64,000 bases of DNA from NCBI GenBank assembly GCA_012103375.1, contig WLWX01000001.1, positions 1,168,501 through 1,232,500 on the forward strand. Reading direction: 5' to 3'. Under the pieces are notes generated by a model, which was not told the DNA's origin, did not search any database, and saw only the letters and a program-made list of their open reading frames with translations. Positions within the stretch are counted from its first letter, which is position 1. Each line of letters begins with the position of its first letter. Source of the stretch: Paracoccaceae bacterium (GTDB lineage Bacteria > Pseudomonadota > Alphaproteobacteria > Rhodobacterales > Rhodobacteraceae). This document shows, piece by piece, positions 1 to 8,595 of this stretch. The position numbers and the translations under genes are program-made.

Positions 1-704
1 AAGTCAAAGCCCAGGACATTGCCGATCAGCGCAGTGGTAAGGTCTTTGTCGATCACCGCGTCAATCCCATGGCGCACGCCCTTGGGGCCGCGCACCACCG
101 GGATGCCGCCACCGCCACCGGCAACGACGATGGTGCCGCGCTTGGCCAATTGCTCGATCAGCGAGATATCGCAGATATGCCGGGGCCGGGGTGAGGGGAC
201 GACATGGCGCCAGCCGCGCCCGGAATCCTCGCGCATGCGCCAGCCCATTTGCGCGCCGACGACCTTGGCCTCAGCCTCGGAATAGAAGGTGCCGATGGGT
301 TTTGAGGGGGTCTGGAACGCGGGGTCGTCCGGGTCCACCTCGACCTGGCTCAGCAGGCAGGCGACGTGGCGGGGGTTGTCAGCCTCTCGCAATGCGTTTT
401 CCATGGCCTGCACCAGCAGATAGGCGATGCCGCCCTGCGAATGCGCCACGCAGATATCCAGCGGCATCGGGGCAATCGTGTCGCGCGTCAGCGCCTGGCG
501 CAACAGGATCTTGCCGACCACCGGGCCGTTGCCGTGGGTGATGATCAGTTCTTCACCGCGCAGGGCAAGCGGCAGCAGCGCCTGCGCTGTTGCGCGGGCG
601 ATGTCCTTCTGTTCTTTCGAGGTGCCCTCGATATCCTCAGGATGGGTGGCGTTGCCGCCGATGGCGACGACGATCCGTTTGGGGATATCGAACGGCGGGA
701 TCAT
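1..704 (-). CDS. arcC: Carbamate kinase (partial, C-terminus outside window)
   Basis: The product converts carbamoyl phosphate and ADP to ATP plus carbamate in the cytoplasm. Translation from the ATG at 704-702 gives 234 visible residues of a protein that is normally about 310, so roughly the last 75 lie beyond base 1. Visible family motifs are RIVVAIGGNA near the N-terminus, ITHGNGPVVG, CVAHSQGGIAYLLVQAME and the glycine-rich IVVAGGGGGIPVV followed by GIDAVIDKDLTTALIG. The start overlaps the fdrA stop by four bases (ATGA), so it is probably translationally coupled as the last visible gene of the ureide operon. In E. coli the kinase of the allantoin regulon (AllK) does this job next to oxamate carbamoyltransferase, and the context here points to the same role rather than arginine deiminase fermentation. 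Family assignment is firm; the pathway role is inferred. Confidence 0.93.
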   Translation of the reverse strand, partial: MIPPFDIPKRIVVAIGGNATHPEDIEGTSKEQKDIARATAQALLPLALRGEELIITHGNGPVVGKILLRQALTRDTIAPMPLDICVAHSQGGIAYLLVQAMENALREADNPRHVACLLSQVEVDPDDPAFQTPSKPIGTFYSEAEAKVVGAQMGWRMREDSGRGWRHVVPSPRPRHICDISLIEQLAKRGTIVVAGGGGGIPVVRGPKGVRHGIDAVIDKDLTTALIGNVLGFD

Positions 705-2173
705 CCGGCGCCGGCCGCGGCCAATGCCCAGCGGGCGGCATCCGCATTGCTGGGCGCAACCAGAATGCCCGCCGCCTGAAGCTTTGCGATCTGACCGGCG
801 CGGCCCTGCGGGTCGCCGTCGGTACCGCAGACCGAGGCGATGACGGTCGGGCCGCCGCCGGTCCGGTGTTCGCTGACCAGCGCGGCCAGATGCCCGGCAG
901 GATCGTCATGCGCCCCGTATCCGATCACCACGTCACACAGGATCGCGGCCAGATCGGTTCGCCCCAACGCCTCGGTAAAAGCCTCATCCCGTACGGTGGG
1001 GTCAATCATCGGATGCGGGCGACCACGGGTGTAGTCATCATCGCCAAGGTCCAGCATCAGGTGGCCGTCGCTATCCTGTGCCCCAATCCCCGTGACCGGC
1101 GCGTTGGACCGCACCGCCAACTCCGCGTCCCGCAGGATCACCTGAGCTTCCGCACAGAGCGTTCCACCCGCGAACAGGCCAAGAAGCTGTGTGTTGTCAG
1201 TGCCTTGCATGGCTGGCGGGCCAGGGGGTTCTGCCGTTACGTCCAGTGCCGCATAGGCCGCATCTTTCAGCGAAAAGCACTGGGTGACATTCGCGGGCAT
1301 CGGGATTTCCGCCGCGCCCATGAAGCAGACGATCGCGGGTTTCCCGGCGTTGGCAAGCCGGTCAAGGACGACCTTGGCAACGTTATCACCCGGTGGTTTG
1401 GCGATGAGGACGATACGCTGCGTGCCCGCATCCGCTGCCAATGCGTCGATTGCCATGAGGGTGGAAATCCCGCCAACCTCGGCCTTCAGATCGCGCCCGC
1501 CGACGCCGATGGCGTGGCTGACGCCGCCGCCCAGTTGGGCGACAAGGCAGGTAACCTCTTGCAGGCCTGTGCCCGATGCGCCGATCATGCCAATTGGGCC
1601 GCGCGGCACCACATTGGCAAACGCCAGCGGCGTTCCGGCAATGATCGCGGTGCCGCAATCCGGGCCCATGACCAGGCGGCCAAGGTCGCGCGCTTCGGTC
1701 TTCAACGCAGCCTCAGCCGCAAGGCTGACATTGTCGGAAAAGATCATCGCATCCAGCCCGCGCCGGATCGCCTTCCGCGCCTCAGCAGCGGCGAAATCAC
1801 CGGGGACCGAGATCAGCGCCAGGTTCGCGCCCGGAACCATCCCGAGTGCGGCGCGCAGCGATTTCGGACGATAGGCTGCGCCTTCGCCGCGTGTGGCCGG
1901 AGCGTCCAGCAGGGCGATGGCTTCGGCCAGTGCAGCCTTGGCCGTTGCCTGATCTGTTGCGCGGATGCCAAGGATCAGATCGCCGCCCGCGGCGGATCTG
2001 CCAGTCTCGTCCAGCAGGCCCGCATCGGCCATAATCTCGTGATTGGCGGGGGTGCCCATCATCAGGGCGGCTTCTTCGACGCCTTCGGCGCCTGCGATTG
2101 CCCGGCTCATCCGCATCAGCGCGACTGAATCCAGATAAAATCCGCGCCGGACTTCGTTCAGAACATGCGCCAT
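701..2173 (-). CDS. fdrA: FdrA family protein, probable oxamate carbamoyltransferase subunit (AllF-like)
   Basis: The product is a 490-residue protein of the FdrA / acyl-CoA synthetase-like family. E. coli FdrA is the AllF subunit of oxamate carbamoyltransferase, which splits oxalurate with phosphate into oxamate and carbamoyl phosphate. The start chosen is the ATG at 2173-2171 (MAHVLNEVRRGFYLDSVALM), because it shares one base with the DUF1116 stop (TGATG); a start 17 codons upstream would run into that gene. Visible are LILGIRATDQATAKAAL, the CoA-ligase-like stretch MGPDCGTAIIAGTPLAFANV followed by GPIGMIGASGTGLQEV, and the C-terminal VIGYGAHDDPAG. The conserved FdrA C-terminal tail (VNIGL...VVQVDW) is not in this protein; it is encoded separately at 3427-3603. 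No AllH (DUF2877) gene is visible in the window. Confidence 0.88.
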   Translation of the reverse strand: MAHVLNEVRRGFYLDSVALMRMSRAIAGAEGVEEAALMMGTPANHEIMADAGLLDETGRSAAGGDLILGIRATDQATAKAALAEAIALLDAPATRGEGAAYRPKSLRAALGMVPGANLALISVPGDFAAAEARKAIRRGLDAMIFSDNVSLAAEAALKTEARDLGRLVMGPDCGTAIIAGTPLAFANVVPRGPIGMIGASGTGLQEVTCLVAQLGGGVSHAIGVGGRDLKAEVGGISTLMAIDALAADAGTQRIVLIAKPPGDNVAKVVLDRLANAGKPAIVCFMGAAEIPMPANVTQCFSLKDAAYAALDVTAEPPGPPAMQGTDNTQLLGLFAGGTLCAEAQVILRDAELAVRSNAPVTGIGAQDSDGHLMLDLGDDDYTRGRPHPMIDPTVRDEAFTEALGRTDLAAILCDVVIGYGAHDDPAGHLAALVSEHRTGGGPTVIASVCGTDGDPQGRAGQIAKLQAAGILVAPSNADAARWALAAAGAG

Positions 2174-3423
2174 CAGCTGACCCCCATGCGGTCGGCAAAG
2201 GCGGTCAACGCCTGGGTGAAACACCCCATCGGGGCCTTGACGACGCCTGCGCCGACTTGGCCGATCCCGGGTTTTCGATGCGCAATGCCGGTGTTGATCG
2301 TCGGGGCCAGGCCGGTATCAACCACCAGCCGGATGTCGATGCCGGTCGGCACGCCCAGATAATCCATCGCCGGGATCGTCCATTCAGGACTTTCGGCGGC
2401 CGTAACTTCGCCCATTGCCCGCGTGAAATTCCCCGCGTCCGAGGCTGATCCCGCCCCGACGAACCCCGCAACGGCGGGCGAGGCCCCCATGGAAAATCCG
2501 CCCAACCCAATGGTTTCGACAATGGCGCTGTCGCCCATGTCGGGGTTGGCGTCGGCTTCCGAGAATCCGGGAAAGTACAGCCCTTCGGGCATTTCGACCG
2601 GGGCGACAAACCACGCGTCGCCGGTGCCGCTGACCCGGATGCCAAAGTCGGTTCCGTTGCGGGACATCGCCGTGACAATGCTGGAGCCGTCGATGCCGCG
2701 CGCCGCGTCGGTCATGCTTTTGCCCATGGCCATTGCGATGTTGAGGAAGAACTGATCGTTGCCCGCGATGAAGGCCAGCGCCTTGGCAAGCGCGGCATTG
2801 TCGGTTGCGGTTTCGGCCAGCGCCGGGGCCAGCGCGCGCAGGATCAGGCCGGAACAGGCGACATTGCGCTGGTGCATTTCGTCGCCCATGGTCAGGCCAC
2901 GGGCGATGATGTTTTTCAACTCCACCCCGCCGTTATGCCGGATCGCGCCCCCCAGTGCCGCGCCGAAATCATCACGCAGCCAGCGCAGGCGGTCCAGAAC
3001 CTCGGCATCATTGCCGCCAAAGCGCATCACCTTGCCCAGCCCTTCGTTGATCGCGCAATAGGCCCTGTTTCCGAAAGTGCGATTTTCGACGACCAGCATC
3101 GGTTGCGATACCGTCGTCATTCCGGTCATCGGGCCGACACAGTCGAAATGGTGGTTCGGGTGAAATTCAAACGCGCCCGCCGCCGCCTTGGCCTCGGCGT
3201 CATCCAGATCGCTGGCCCAGCCTTCGTAGACGGCAATGCCGGTGATCGCGCCCTTCATCGGGCCGCACATCCGGTCCCACTCAATCGGTGGGCCTGCGTG
3301 CAGGATCATGCCATCCTTGAGGTCCGGAACCACATCGCGCGCCGTCTGAACGTCGATCAGGACCGGATCGCTTGTCAGGATCCGCTCGATCGTCAGGGCG
3401 TTCGCCTTTTCAATGGCTTCCAT
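2173..3423 (-). CDS. DUF1116 domain-containing protein, probable oxamate carbamoyltransferase subunit (AllG/YlbE-like)
   Basis: The product is a 416-residue protein matching the DUF1116 / YlbE family in length and character. Recognisable stretches are DGMILHAGPPIEWDRMCGPM, TGIAVYEGWASDLDDAEA, EFHPNHHFDCVGPMTGMTT and the C-terminal GMGDS-type region PDMGDSAIVETIGLGGFSMG. E. coli YlbE is the AllG subunit of oxamate carbamoyltransferase and always pairs with FdrA. Here it sits directly between the small FdrA-type domain gene (3 bp gap) and fdrA (1 bp overlap), so the three products are very likely made together as a complex. The family call comes from recognisable motifs and the conserved neighbourhood; the enzymatic role is inferred from the E. 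coli complex. Confidence 0.85.
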   Translation of the reverse strand: MEAIEKANALTIERILTSDPVLIDVQTARDVVPDLKDGMILHAGPPIEWDRMCGPMKGAITGIAVYEGWASDLDDAEAKAAAGAFEFHPNHHFDCVGPMTGMTTVSQPMLVVENRTFGNRAYCAINEGLGKVMRFGGNDAEVLDRLRWLRDDFGAALGGAIRHNGGVELKNIIARGLTMGDEMHQRNVACSGLILRALAPALAETATDNAALAKALAFIAGNDQFFLNIAMAMGKSMTDAARGIDGSSIVTAMSRNGTDFGIRVSGTGDAWFVAPVEMPEGLYFPGFSEADANPDMGDSAIVETIGLGGFSMGASPAVAGFVGAGSASDAGNFTRAMGEVTAAESPEWTIPAMDYLGVPTGIDIRLVVDTGLAPTINTGIAHRKPGIGQVGAGVVKAPMGCFTQALTAFADRMGVS

Positions 3424-3426
3424 GGC

Positions 3427-3603
3427 TCAGGCCCCCAGTTTCGACAACAGGTCGGCCAGTTTCGGATCGCCCCCGGCGGGCGGGGACCAGTCAACCTGCA
3501 CAACCTCGACCCCTTGTTGGGACAACTCAGCTTCGAACCCTTCCAGGCCGATGTTCACCACCTTGACGGGCCCGGCCAGCAGGTCCTTGATCGTGCCGCT
3601 CAT
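3427..3603 (-). CDS. Stand-alone FdrA C-terminal-type domain, 58 aa
   Basis: This small gene reads from the ATG at 3603-3601 to a TGA at 3429-3427. It overlaps the aminotransferase stop by four bases (ATGA) and ends three bases before the DUF1116 start. The product begins MSGTIKDLLAGPVKVVNIGL, continues GFEAELSQQGVEVVQVDW and ends SPPAGGDPKLADLLSKLGA. The VVNIGL and VVQVDW..PAGG signatures are those of the short 'FdrA domain protein' seen next to DUF1116 genes, and of the tail of longer FdrA proteins. It therefore looks like a detached domain of the carbamoyltransferase, expressed as its own polypeptide. Coding is supported by tight packing between two sure genes and by a conserved motif, despite the small size. 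The exact role is not known; it may sit at the FdrA/DUF1116 interface. Confidence 0.8.
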   Translation of the reverse strand: MSGTIKDLLAGPVKVVNIGLEGFEAELSQQGVEVVQVDWSPPAGGDPKLADLLSKLGA

Positions 3604-4838
3604 TGCCCAGCCTCCGCATAGATTTTATAGGCCGCATCGACACCGGCGTTGGCCGGGGCGTCATAGCCGGCGCGCCGCAGAACGGCATCGAGTGACGACA
3701 GGCAGCGCAGGATGTTGGGTTTGTGGCAGACGTGGCCCATGGTGCCGATGCGCCAGATCTTGCCCGCCAGATGCCCGAACGAGGTGCCGATTTCGATCCC
3801 GAAATCGTTCAGCATGGCGCTGCGCACCCCTTCACCATTGCCGCAGGCCTTGGGGATATAGACGCCGGTGACATTGGCCATGCGGTTGGCCTCATCCCCG
3901 AACAGCTCCAGCCCCATCGCCTGCAACCCGGCGCGCAGGGCGTCGCTGGCCAGCGCGTGGCGGGCATGACCCGCCTCCAACCCTTCGCCAAGGACCACCC
4001 GAGCGCATTCCCGCGCGCCGTAAAGCATCGAGGTGCTTTCCGTGTGATGGTTCAACCGCTTGGGCGACCAGTAATCCATCAGCATCCCCAGATCGAGGTA
4101 GTTGGACGAAATCCGCGGCCCTTCGGCCCCGACATAGCCTTCGGGCCGGATGCCGCCTTCGATGTGTTTGCGGGCGTTGATCGCCTCTGCCGCAGCCTCG
4201 CTCAGCGTGACCGGAGACGTCCCCGGCGGACCTGACATGCATTTCTGCAACCCGGCTGAAATGGCGTCGATGCCCCAGGCGTCCACCTCGACCGGCATGC
4301 CGCCTAGGGTGGCGGTTGCGTCCACGTAAAGCAGGGTGCCAACCTCACGGCAGACCTCGGCCAGACCGTCGAGCGGCTGCGCCATCGTGGTCGAAGTATC
4401 GCCGTGCACCAGTGCCAGCACTTTCGGGCGGTGTTTGCGCACCGCGTCGGCAATCTGATCAACCGGGAAAGTACTGCCCCAGTCGGTTTCGATGGTTTCG
4501 ATCTTGCCGCCAACGCGGCCGCAAATCTCGCTCAGCAGGAAACCGAAGCGCCCGAACTGCGGCACCAGCACCGTATCACCCGGCGCGACGAGCGAGGCGA
4601 GGCATGCTTCGATCCCCGACCGAGCCGTACCGTTGACCAGCAGCGTCCAGTGGTTCTGCGTGCGAAAGACCTGACGATAGAGCGCCATGACCTGGTTCAT
4701 GTATTCGGTGAATTCCGGGTCGAACTGGCCAAGCATCGGCACCGACATGGCGCGCAAAACGCGGGGATAAACGTCCACCGGGCCGGGGCCCATCAACAGG
4801 CGCGGGCTGGGGGAGAGGTCTTCGAATAGCTCGGTCAT
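3600..4838 (-). CDS. Class V aminotransferase, probable (S)-ureidoglycine-glyoxylate transaminase (PucG-like)
   Basis: The product is a 412-residue fold-type I PLP enzyme of the alanine-glyoxylate aminotransferase group. The N-terminal GPGPVDVYPRVL and MLGQFDPEFTEYMNQVM, the cofactor site LLVNGTARSGIEA, the aspartate in LLYVDATATLGG and the Schiff-base lysine in SAGLQKCMSGPPG are all present. The GQFDPEFT stretch and the later LNHHTESTSMLYG resemble PucG, whose glutamine and asparagine at these places set preference for ureidoglycine. PucG moves the amino group of (S)-ureidoglycine to glyoxylate, giving oxalurate and glycine. Position supports this: the allantoate amidohydrolase that makes ureidoglycine lies immediately upstream (4 bp overlap), and the putative oxalurate-cleaving enzyme genes lie downstream. 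A serine- or alanine-glyoxylate aminotransferase remains an alternative. Confidence 0.85.
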   Translation of the reverse strand: MTELFEDLSPSPRLLMGPGPVDVYPRVLRAMSVPMLGQFDPEFTEYMNQVMALYRQVFRTQNHWTLLVNGTARSGIEACLASLVAPGDTVLVPQFGRFGFLLSEICGRVGGKIETIETDWGSTFPVDQIADAVRKHRPKVLALVHGDTSTTMAQPLDGLAEVCREVGTLLYVDATATLGGMPVEVDAWGIDAISAGLQKCMSGPPGTSPVTLSEAAAEAINARKHIEGGIRPEGYVGAEGPRISSNYLDLGMLMDYWSPKRLNHHTESTSMLYGARECARVVLGEGLEAGHARHALASDALRAGLQAMGLELFGDEANRMANVTGVYIPKACGNGEGVRSAMLNDFGIEIGTSFGHLAGKIWRIGTMGHVCHKPNILRCLSSLDAVLRRAGYDAPANAGVDAAYKIYAEAGQ

Positions 4839-6106
4839 ATGTTGGTCGTCCCCAGTCTTTCTACGGTTCTCAGCAGCAGATTCGCGCCTGCGATGCCGTC
4901 CTCACCGGTGATGCTTTCGTCCGGGCTGTGGCTGATGCCACGGTCGCAGCGCACGAAGATCATGCCGACATCGGTGATATGAGCCAGGGCCGCCGCATCA
5001 TGGCCCGCGCCGCTTGGCAGGCGGAACGGGCGCTGGCCCAGATCGTCCATCGCGGCCTCGATCGTGTCCACCAGATCGGGCGCGCAGGTGACGCCGTCGG
5101 CGGCATGGCTGTGGTCGATGCTCAGCGTCACGCCCCGTTTGCCGCCGATACTTTCGAAGTCCGCCAGCAGTTCGGCGACGGCCTTGTTGCGCACGGCATC
5201 TTCGGCGGCGCGGAAATCGACCGAGAATTCGGCAGTTCCGGGGATGACATTGGTCGCGCCGGGGCCAGAACTGATCTGCCCGACCGTCCCGACAGCATGT
5301 TCATGCGCGGCAGCGGCGTTCTCGACCGCTAAAATGCATTCGCTGGCCGCGCACAGTGCATCCTGCCGGGCATCCATCGGAACGGTTCCGGCATGGCCAG
5401 CCGCACCAGTGATCCGCACCGTCATCCGGTTGGCCCCGGCGATGGCGGTGACGGCACAAGTTGGCAGGTCTTCGGCTTCCAGCACGGGGCCCTGTTCGAT
5501 GTGAACCTCAAGATAGCAGCGGATGTCGCCGGGCCTGCGCGCGGCTTCGCCGATCCGGGCCGTATCCAGCCCGAAATCGGTCATGGCCTGCGCAAGGGTG
5601 ATGCCGTCCTTGTCAGGCCGATCCAGCAGGGCCATGTCAAAGGTTCCGGCCAATGCGCGGCTGCCCAGAAAAGTCGACTGATACCGCACGCCTTCTTCGT
5701 CGGCGAAACACGCAACCTCGATCGCGTTGTCGTAACGCACGCCGCGTTCGTTCAGCGATTTCACCACGTCGATTGCCGACAGAACGCCCAGGCCCCCGTC
5801 GTATTTCCCCGCCTTGATGATCGTATCCAGATGCGACCCCAGCAGGATCGCCGGTGCGCCCGGTATTTTGCCTTCGTAGCGGCCCATCATGTTGCCGACC
5901 GCGTCCTGCCAGACCTCCATGCCTGCGTCACGCATCCACTGACCGGCCAGATCGTTGGCGGCGCGATGCTGCGGCGTGTAACAGCGGCGCGTCAGAAAAC
6001 CGGGTGTTTCAGTGATCTCTGCCAGCTGGTCCAGGCGGTCCATGATGTCCAGACTAATCGTGTCGATATCAGTCACTTGCGCCCGCACCCCTCGATCCAA
6101 TGTCAT
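4835..6106 (-). CDS. allC: Allantoate amidohydrolase, M20 family
   Basis: The product is a 423-residue metal-dependent amidase that hydrolyses allantoate to (S)-ureidoglycine, CO2 and ammonia. Metal ligands of the M20 / N-carbamoylase family are visible: LLGSHLDTI (His), KYDGGLGVLSAIDV (Asp), CFADEEGVRY (Glu-Glu), LEVHIEQGPVLE (His) and the C-terminal SGAGHDAAALA and GISHSPDE (His). The dimerisation region contains GAAGHAGTVPMDARQDAL. I start at the ATG at 6106; an in-frame TTG four codons upstream is possible but less likely. The gene overlaps the aminotransferase start by 4 bp, which favours allantoate over other carbamoyl substrates. A gap of about 125 bp to the upstream oxidoreductase leaves room for its own promoter. 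A general N-carbamoyl-L-amino acid hydrolase is the main alternative. Confidence 0.82.
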   Translation of the reverse strand: MTLDRGVRAQVTDIDTISLDIMDRLDQLAEITETPGFLTRRCYTPQHRAANDLAGQWMRDAGMEVWQDAVGNMMGRYEGKIPGAPAILLGSHLDTIIKAGKYDGGLGVLSAIDVVKSLNERGVRYDNAIEVACFADEEGVRYQSTFLGSRALAGTFDMALLDRPDKDGITLAQAMTDFGLDTARIGEAARRPGDIRCYLEVHIEQGPVLEAEDLPTCAVTAIAGANRMTVRITGAAGHAGTVPMDARQDALCAASECILAVENAAAAHEHAVGTVGQISSGPGATNVIPGTAEFSVDFRAAEDAVRNKAVAELLADFESIGGKRGVTLSIDHSHAADGVTCAPDLVDTIEAAMDDLGQRPFRLPSGAGHDAAALAHITDVGMIFVRCDRGISHSPDESITGEDGIAGANLLLRTVERLGTTNI

Positions 6107-6231
6107 GTTAGCGTACAACGGTCAATGGCCGAGTCCAAGCGGGATGCGCCGAAAAATCAGAACGTTATCAGCAAAACGATCGGACTGGCCCGGTTTGGCG
6201 TGCACTCAGCCGCCGCATTCCCGCATCCGGG

Positions 6232-7212
6232 TCAAACCAGCTTGAGGATCACCTTGCCCGACACCCTGCGCGAGGCGAGCGCGGCAAACATCTGGCCCAC
6301 GTCATCCAGCGCGAATGTGCCTTCGATGGGCACCTTTAGGGTGCCGTCGACAATGGCACCGACCACCGATGCGACGCCGCTGTTCCAACTGTCCGAGGTG
6401 TAATCAAGATGCCCCAGATGCATCCGGGTGAAGGTCAGGGATTTCTTGACCAGCTGTTCCCACAGGTTTGGCAGGGGCGGACCCTCAGCCTCGCCATAGC
6501 TGACCACGTGACCCAATTGGCGGATGCAGTCGAAACTGCGGTCCAGGATCGTCGCACCGGTCGAATCGACAATCTTGTCGACCCCGCGCCCCTTGGTAAA
6601 ATCCAGCGTGGCGACCACGAAATCCTGATCGGCGCGGTTGATGACAAGGTCGGCCCCGAACTCCAGCGCGCGCTGTTCTTTGCCGGGCGTTCCGACCGTT
6701 CCGATCACCCGCGCCCCGGCCATTTTCGCCAGCTGCGTCAGATACAGCCCGACACCGCCGCCGATGGCGTGGATCAACACCGTGTCGCCGGGGTTGGTCT
6801 TGCTGACGCCATGAAGCAGGTTCCAGGTGGTCATGCCTTGCAGCAAAAAGGCCGCCCCCACGTCCAGGCCCATTTCATCAGGCAGTTTGACGGCACGCTC
6901 CTGCGGGACGATGCAATATTCGGCAAATGCCCCGGCGTCTTCAACAAAGGCCGCGATCCGGTCGCCAACGGCCAGGCCCGTCACTCCGGGGCCGACCTCG
7001 GTGATGATGCCGGCAGGTTCCAGCCCGGCAACCAGCGGATAGCCTTTGGGATGCGGATAGATGCCGGTGCGCATCATCAGGTCGGCATAGTTCAGCCCGG
7101 CGAAGGCCACCCGAACCAGCACCTGGCCCGGTCCGGGGGCCGGTTTGGGCACGTCCTTGATAACGGTCGAAGCGGGCTTTCCATCAGGGGCTTCAAAAAT
7201 CACGGCACGCAT
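6232..7212 (-). CDS. NAD(P)H:quinone oxidoreductase, MDR superfamily (zinc-free type)
   Basis: The product is a 326-residue medium-chain dehydrogenase/reductase of the quinone oxidoreductase (QOR) group. The GroES-like N-terminus runs MRAVIFEAPDGKPASTV, then AFAGLNYADLMMRTGIYP and the YPLVAGLEPAGIITEVG segment. The nucleotide-binding domain carries LIHAIGGGVGLYLTQLAK and VIGTVGTPGKEQRALEFGAD. The catalytic zinc ligands of alcohol dehydrogenases are absent, as is normal for QOR. The start at 7212 is preceded by a good ribosome binding site (AAAGGAAA), 17 bp from the upstream M20 gene. Such enzymes reduce quinones or enones with NADPH. Its place in a ureide cluster is unexplained; it may act on a by-product or simply share the operon. 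Confidence 0.85.
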   Translation of the reverse strand: MRAVIFEAPDGKPASTVIKDVPKPAPGPGQVLVRVAFAGLNYADLMMRTGIYPHPKGYPLVAGLEPAGIITEVGPGVTGLAVGDRIAAFVEDAGAFAEYCIVPQERAVKLPDEMGLDVGAAFLLQGMTTWNLLHGVSKTNPGDTVLIHAIGGGVGLYLTQLAKMAGARVIGTVGTPGKEQRALEFGADLVINRADQDFVVATLDFTKGRGVDKIVDSTGATILDRSFDCIRQLGHVVSYGEAEGPPLPNLWEQLVKKSLTFTRMHLGHLDYTSDSWNSGVASVVGAIVDGTLKVPIEGTFALDDVGQMFAALASRRVSGKVILKLV

Positions 7213-7229
7213 GGGTGTTTTCCTTTCGC

Positions 7230-8453
7230 TCAATAGGCCAGATCGTAAAGCGCGCCAGTCAGCACCCGGATCCCGTCCACGATATCGTCGATGGTCGAAA
7301 ATTCCTCGGGCGTGTGGGAGCGCCCGCCTTCGCTGCGCACAAAGATCATCGCGACCGGGCAAATCCGCGCCATCTGCTGAGAATCGTGGCCTGCGCCGCT
7401 GGCCATATGCATCACCCGAACCCCCGCTGCCGTCGCGCCGCGATCAAGGGCGGCCAGCAGCGCCGGATCGCTCAGACAGGCGGGATGGTCGATCTGGATG
7501 CTGGTTTCCAGCGTCAGTCCGCGCCGTGCGGCGACGTCAGCCAGGGTTTTGTCATGGGTACGGTACATTGCGGCTGCCGCGTCCGGGTCCGGGTGGCGGG
7601 CGTCGATTGTGAAGGTGACGGCGCGGGGGATGATTGCGGGGGCGTTCGGGTCGGGGATGCATTGCCCGACGGTGGTGACCGCAGGGCGACCAAGCGCGTG
7701 GGCGTGGTCGATCACCGCGGTCGCGACCTCGGCAAAACCGGCCATCGGATCGCAGCGCAGGTCCATCGGGAAGGCCCCGGCGTGGTTCGACTGCCCGGAC
7801 AGCGTGACGCGCGTGTGACGGATATGGGTGATCGCATCGACCACCGCCACGGGCAAATCGGCATCTTCCAGGATCGGGCCCTGCTCGATATGCAACTCGA
7901 TAAAGGCACGGATGTCTTTGCGCACGGCTTCGCCAATACGGGCGGGGTCATACCCGATGGCGGCCATGGCCGCGCCGATGGTGCCGTCGTTGGCCTCGAC
8001 CACGGTTTCGCAATCTTCAGGCGTGACCCTTCCGACAATCGCCCGCGATCCCCAGAACCCGGCGGTCGGGAAGCGGCTGCCCTCTTCTTCGCACAGGGAT
8101 ACCATTTCCAACGGAACCTTCGGCCGGCCGAATTCCGCCTTCAGCGTGCTGATCGCGATCAAACCCGCCAGAACGCCAAGCGCCCCGTCATAGCGCCCGC
8201 CGGGGCATTGGCTGTCGATGTGGGAGCCTGAGACGATGGCCGCGCCACCTTCTTGCCCCTCGGCCCGCGCCCAGAGGTTCCCGACCGCATCGTACCGAAC
8301 ATCCAGCCCGGCCTCGCGCGCCCAGTCGGCGACCAGATCCTGCGCGGCAACCCATTCGGGCGAATAGGCCGTTCGCCAGACGCCGGTCCCTGAATGCGCG
8401 CCAATCGCGCCCAGGGTCATGATCATATCTTCGACGCGCTGCGGGTCGATCAT
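7230..8453 (-). CDS. M20 family amidohydrolase, N-carbamoyl-L-amino acid hydrolase / hydantoinase-carbamoylase type
   Basis: The product is a 407-residue member of the same M20 carbamoylase family as the gene at 4835-6106, but clearly divergent from it. Metal and active-site motifs are VSGSHIDSQ, RYDGALGVLAGL, LCEEEGSRFP, IELHIEQGPILED, SNHAGAFPMDLRCDP and SGAGHDSQQMA, with a final GRSHTPEEFS. I chose the ATG at 8453 (MIDPQRVEDMIMTLGAIG), where the family fold begins; an upstream ATG at 8537 would add 28 residues without family character. It faces hyuA across a 142 bp divergent gap. That arrangement suggests hydantoin opening by HyuAB and removal of the N-carbamoyl group by this enzyme. A second ureide step (ureidoglycolate amidohydrolase) is an alternative. 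Confidence 0.82.
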   Translation of the reverse strand: MIDPQRVEDMIMTLGAIGAHSGTGVWRTAYSPEWVAAQDLVADWAREAGLDVRYDAVGNLWARAEGQEGGAAIVSGSHIDSQCPGGRYDGALGVLAGLIAISTLKAEFGRPKVPLEMVSLCEEEGSRFPTAGFWGSRAIVGRVTPEDCETVVEANDGTIGAAMAAIGYDPARIGEAVRKDIRAFIELHIEQGPILEDADLPVAVVDAITHIRHTRVTLSGQSNHAGAFPMDLRCDPMAGFAEVATAVIDHAHALGRPAVTTVGQCIPDPNAPAIIPRAVTFTIDARHPDPDAAAAMYRTHDKTLADVAARRGLTLETSIQIDHPACLSDPALLAALDRGATAAGVRVMHMASGAGHDSQQMARICPVAMIFVRSEGGRSHTPEEFSTIDDIVDGIRVLTGALYDLAY

Positions 8454-8595
8454 CGGAAGGGCGAGTTTTTCATTCCGAAAGGCTAGGCGTGCGAACCAGC
8501 CCCGTCCAGCCGCAGCGCGAAAATCTTTGATGGCCATGACGCGGCGGACCCGGCAAGATGGGTTCAATTGCGGGAGTGGGACGGGGAACACAGGC

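Noticed and set aside
590-2128. 512-codon plus-strand open frame over the fdrA region
   Set aside because: It is antisense to fdrA and carbamate kinase, both with clear family motifs; its translation is Arg/Gly/Ala-rich with no recognisable domain, as expected of a GC-rich shadow frame.
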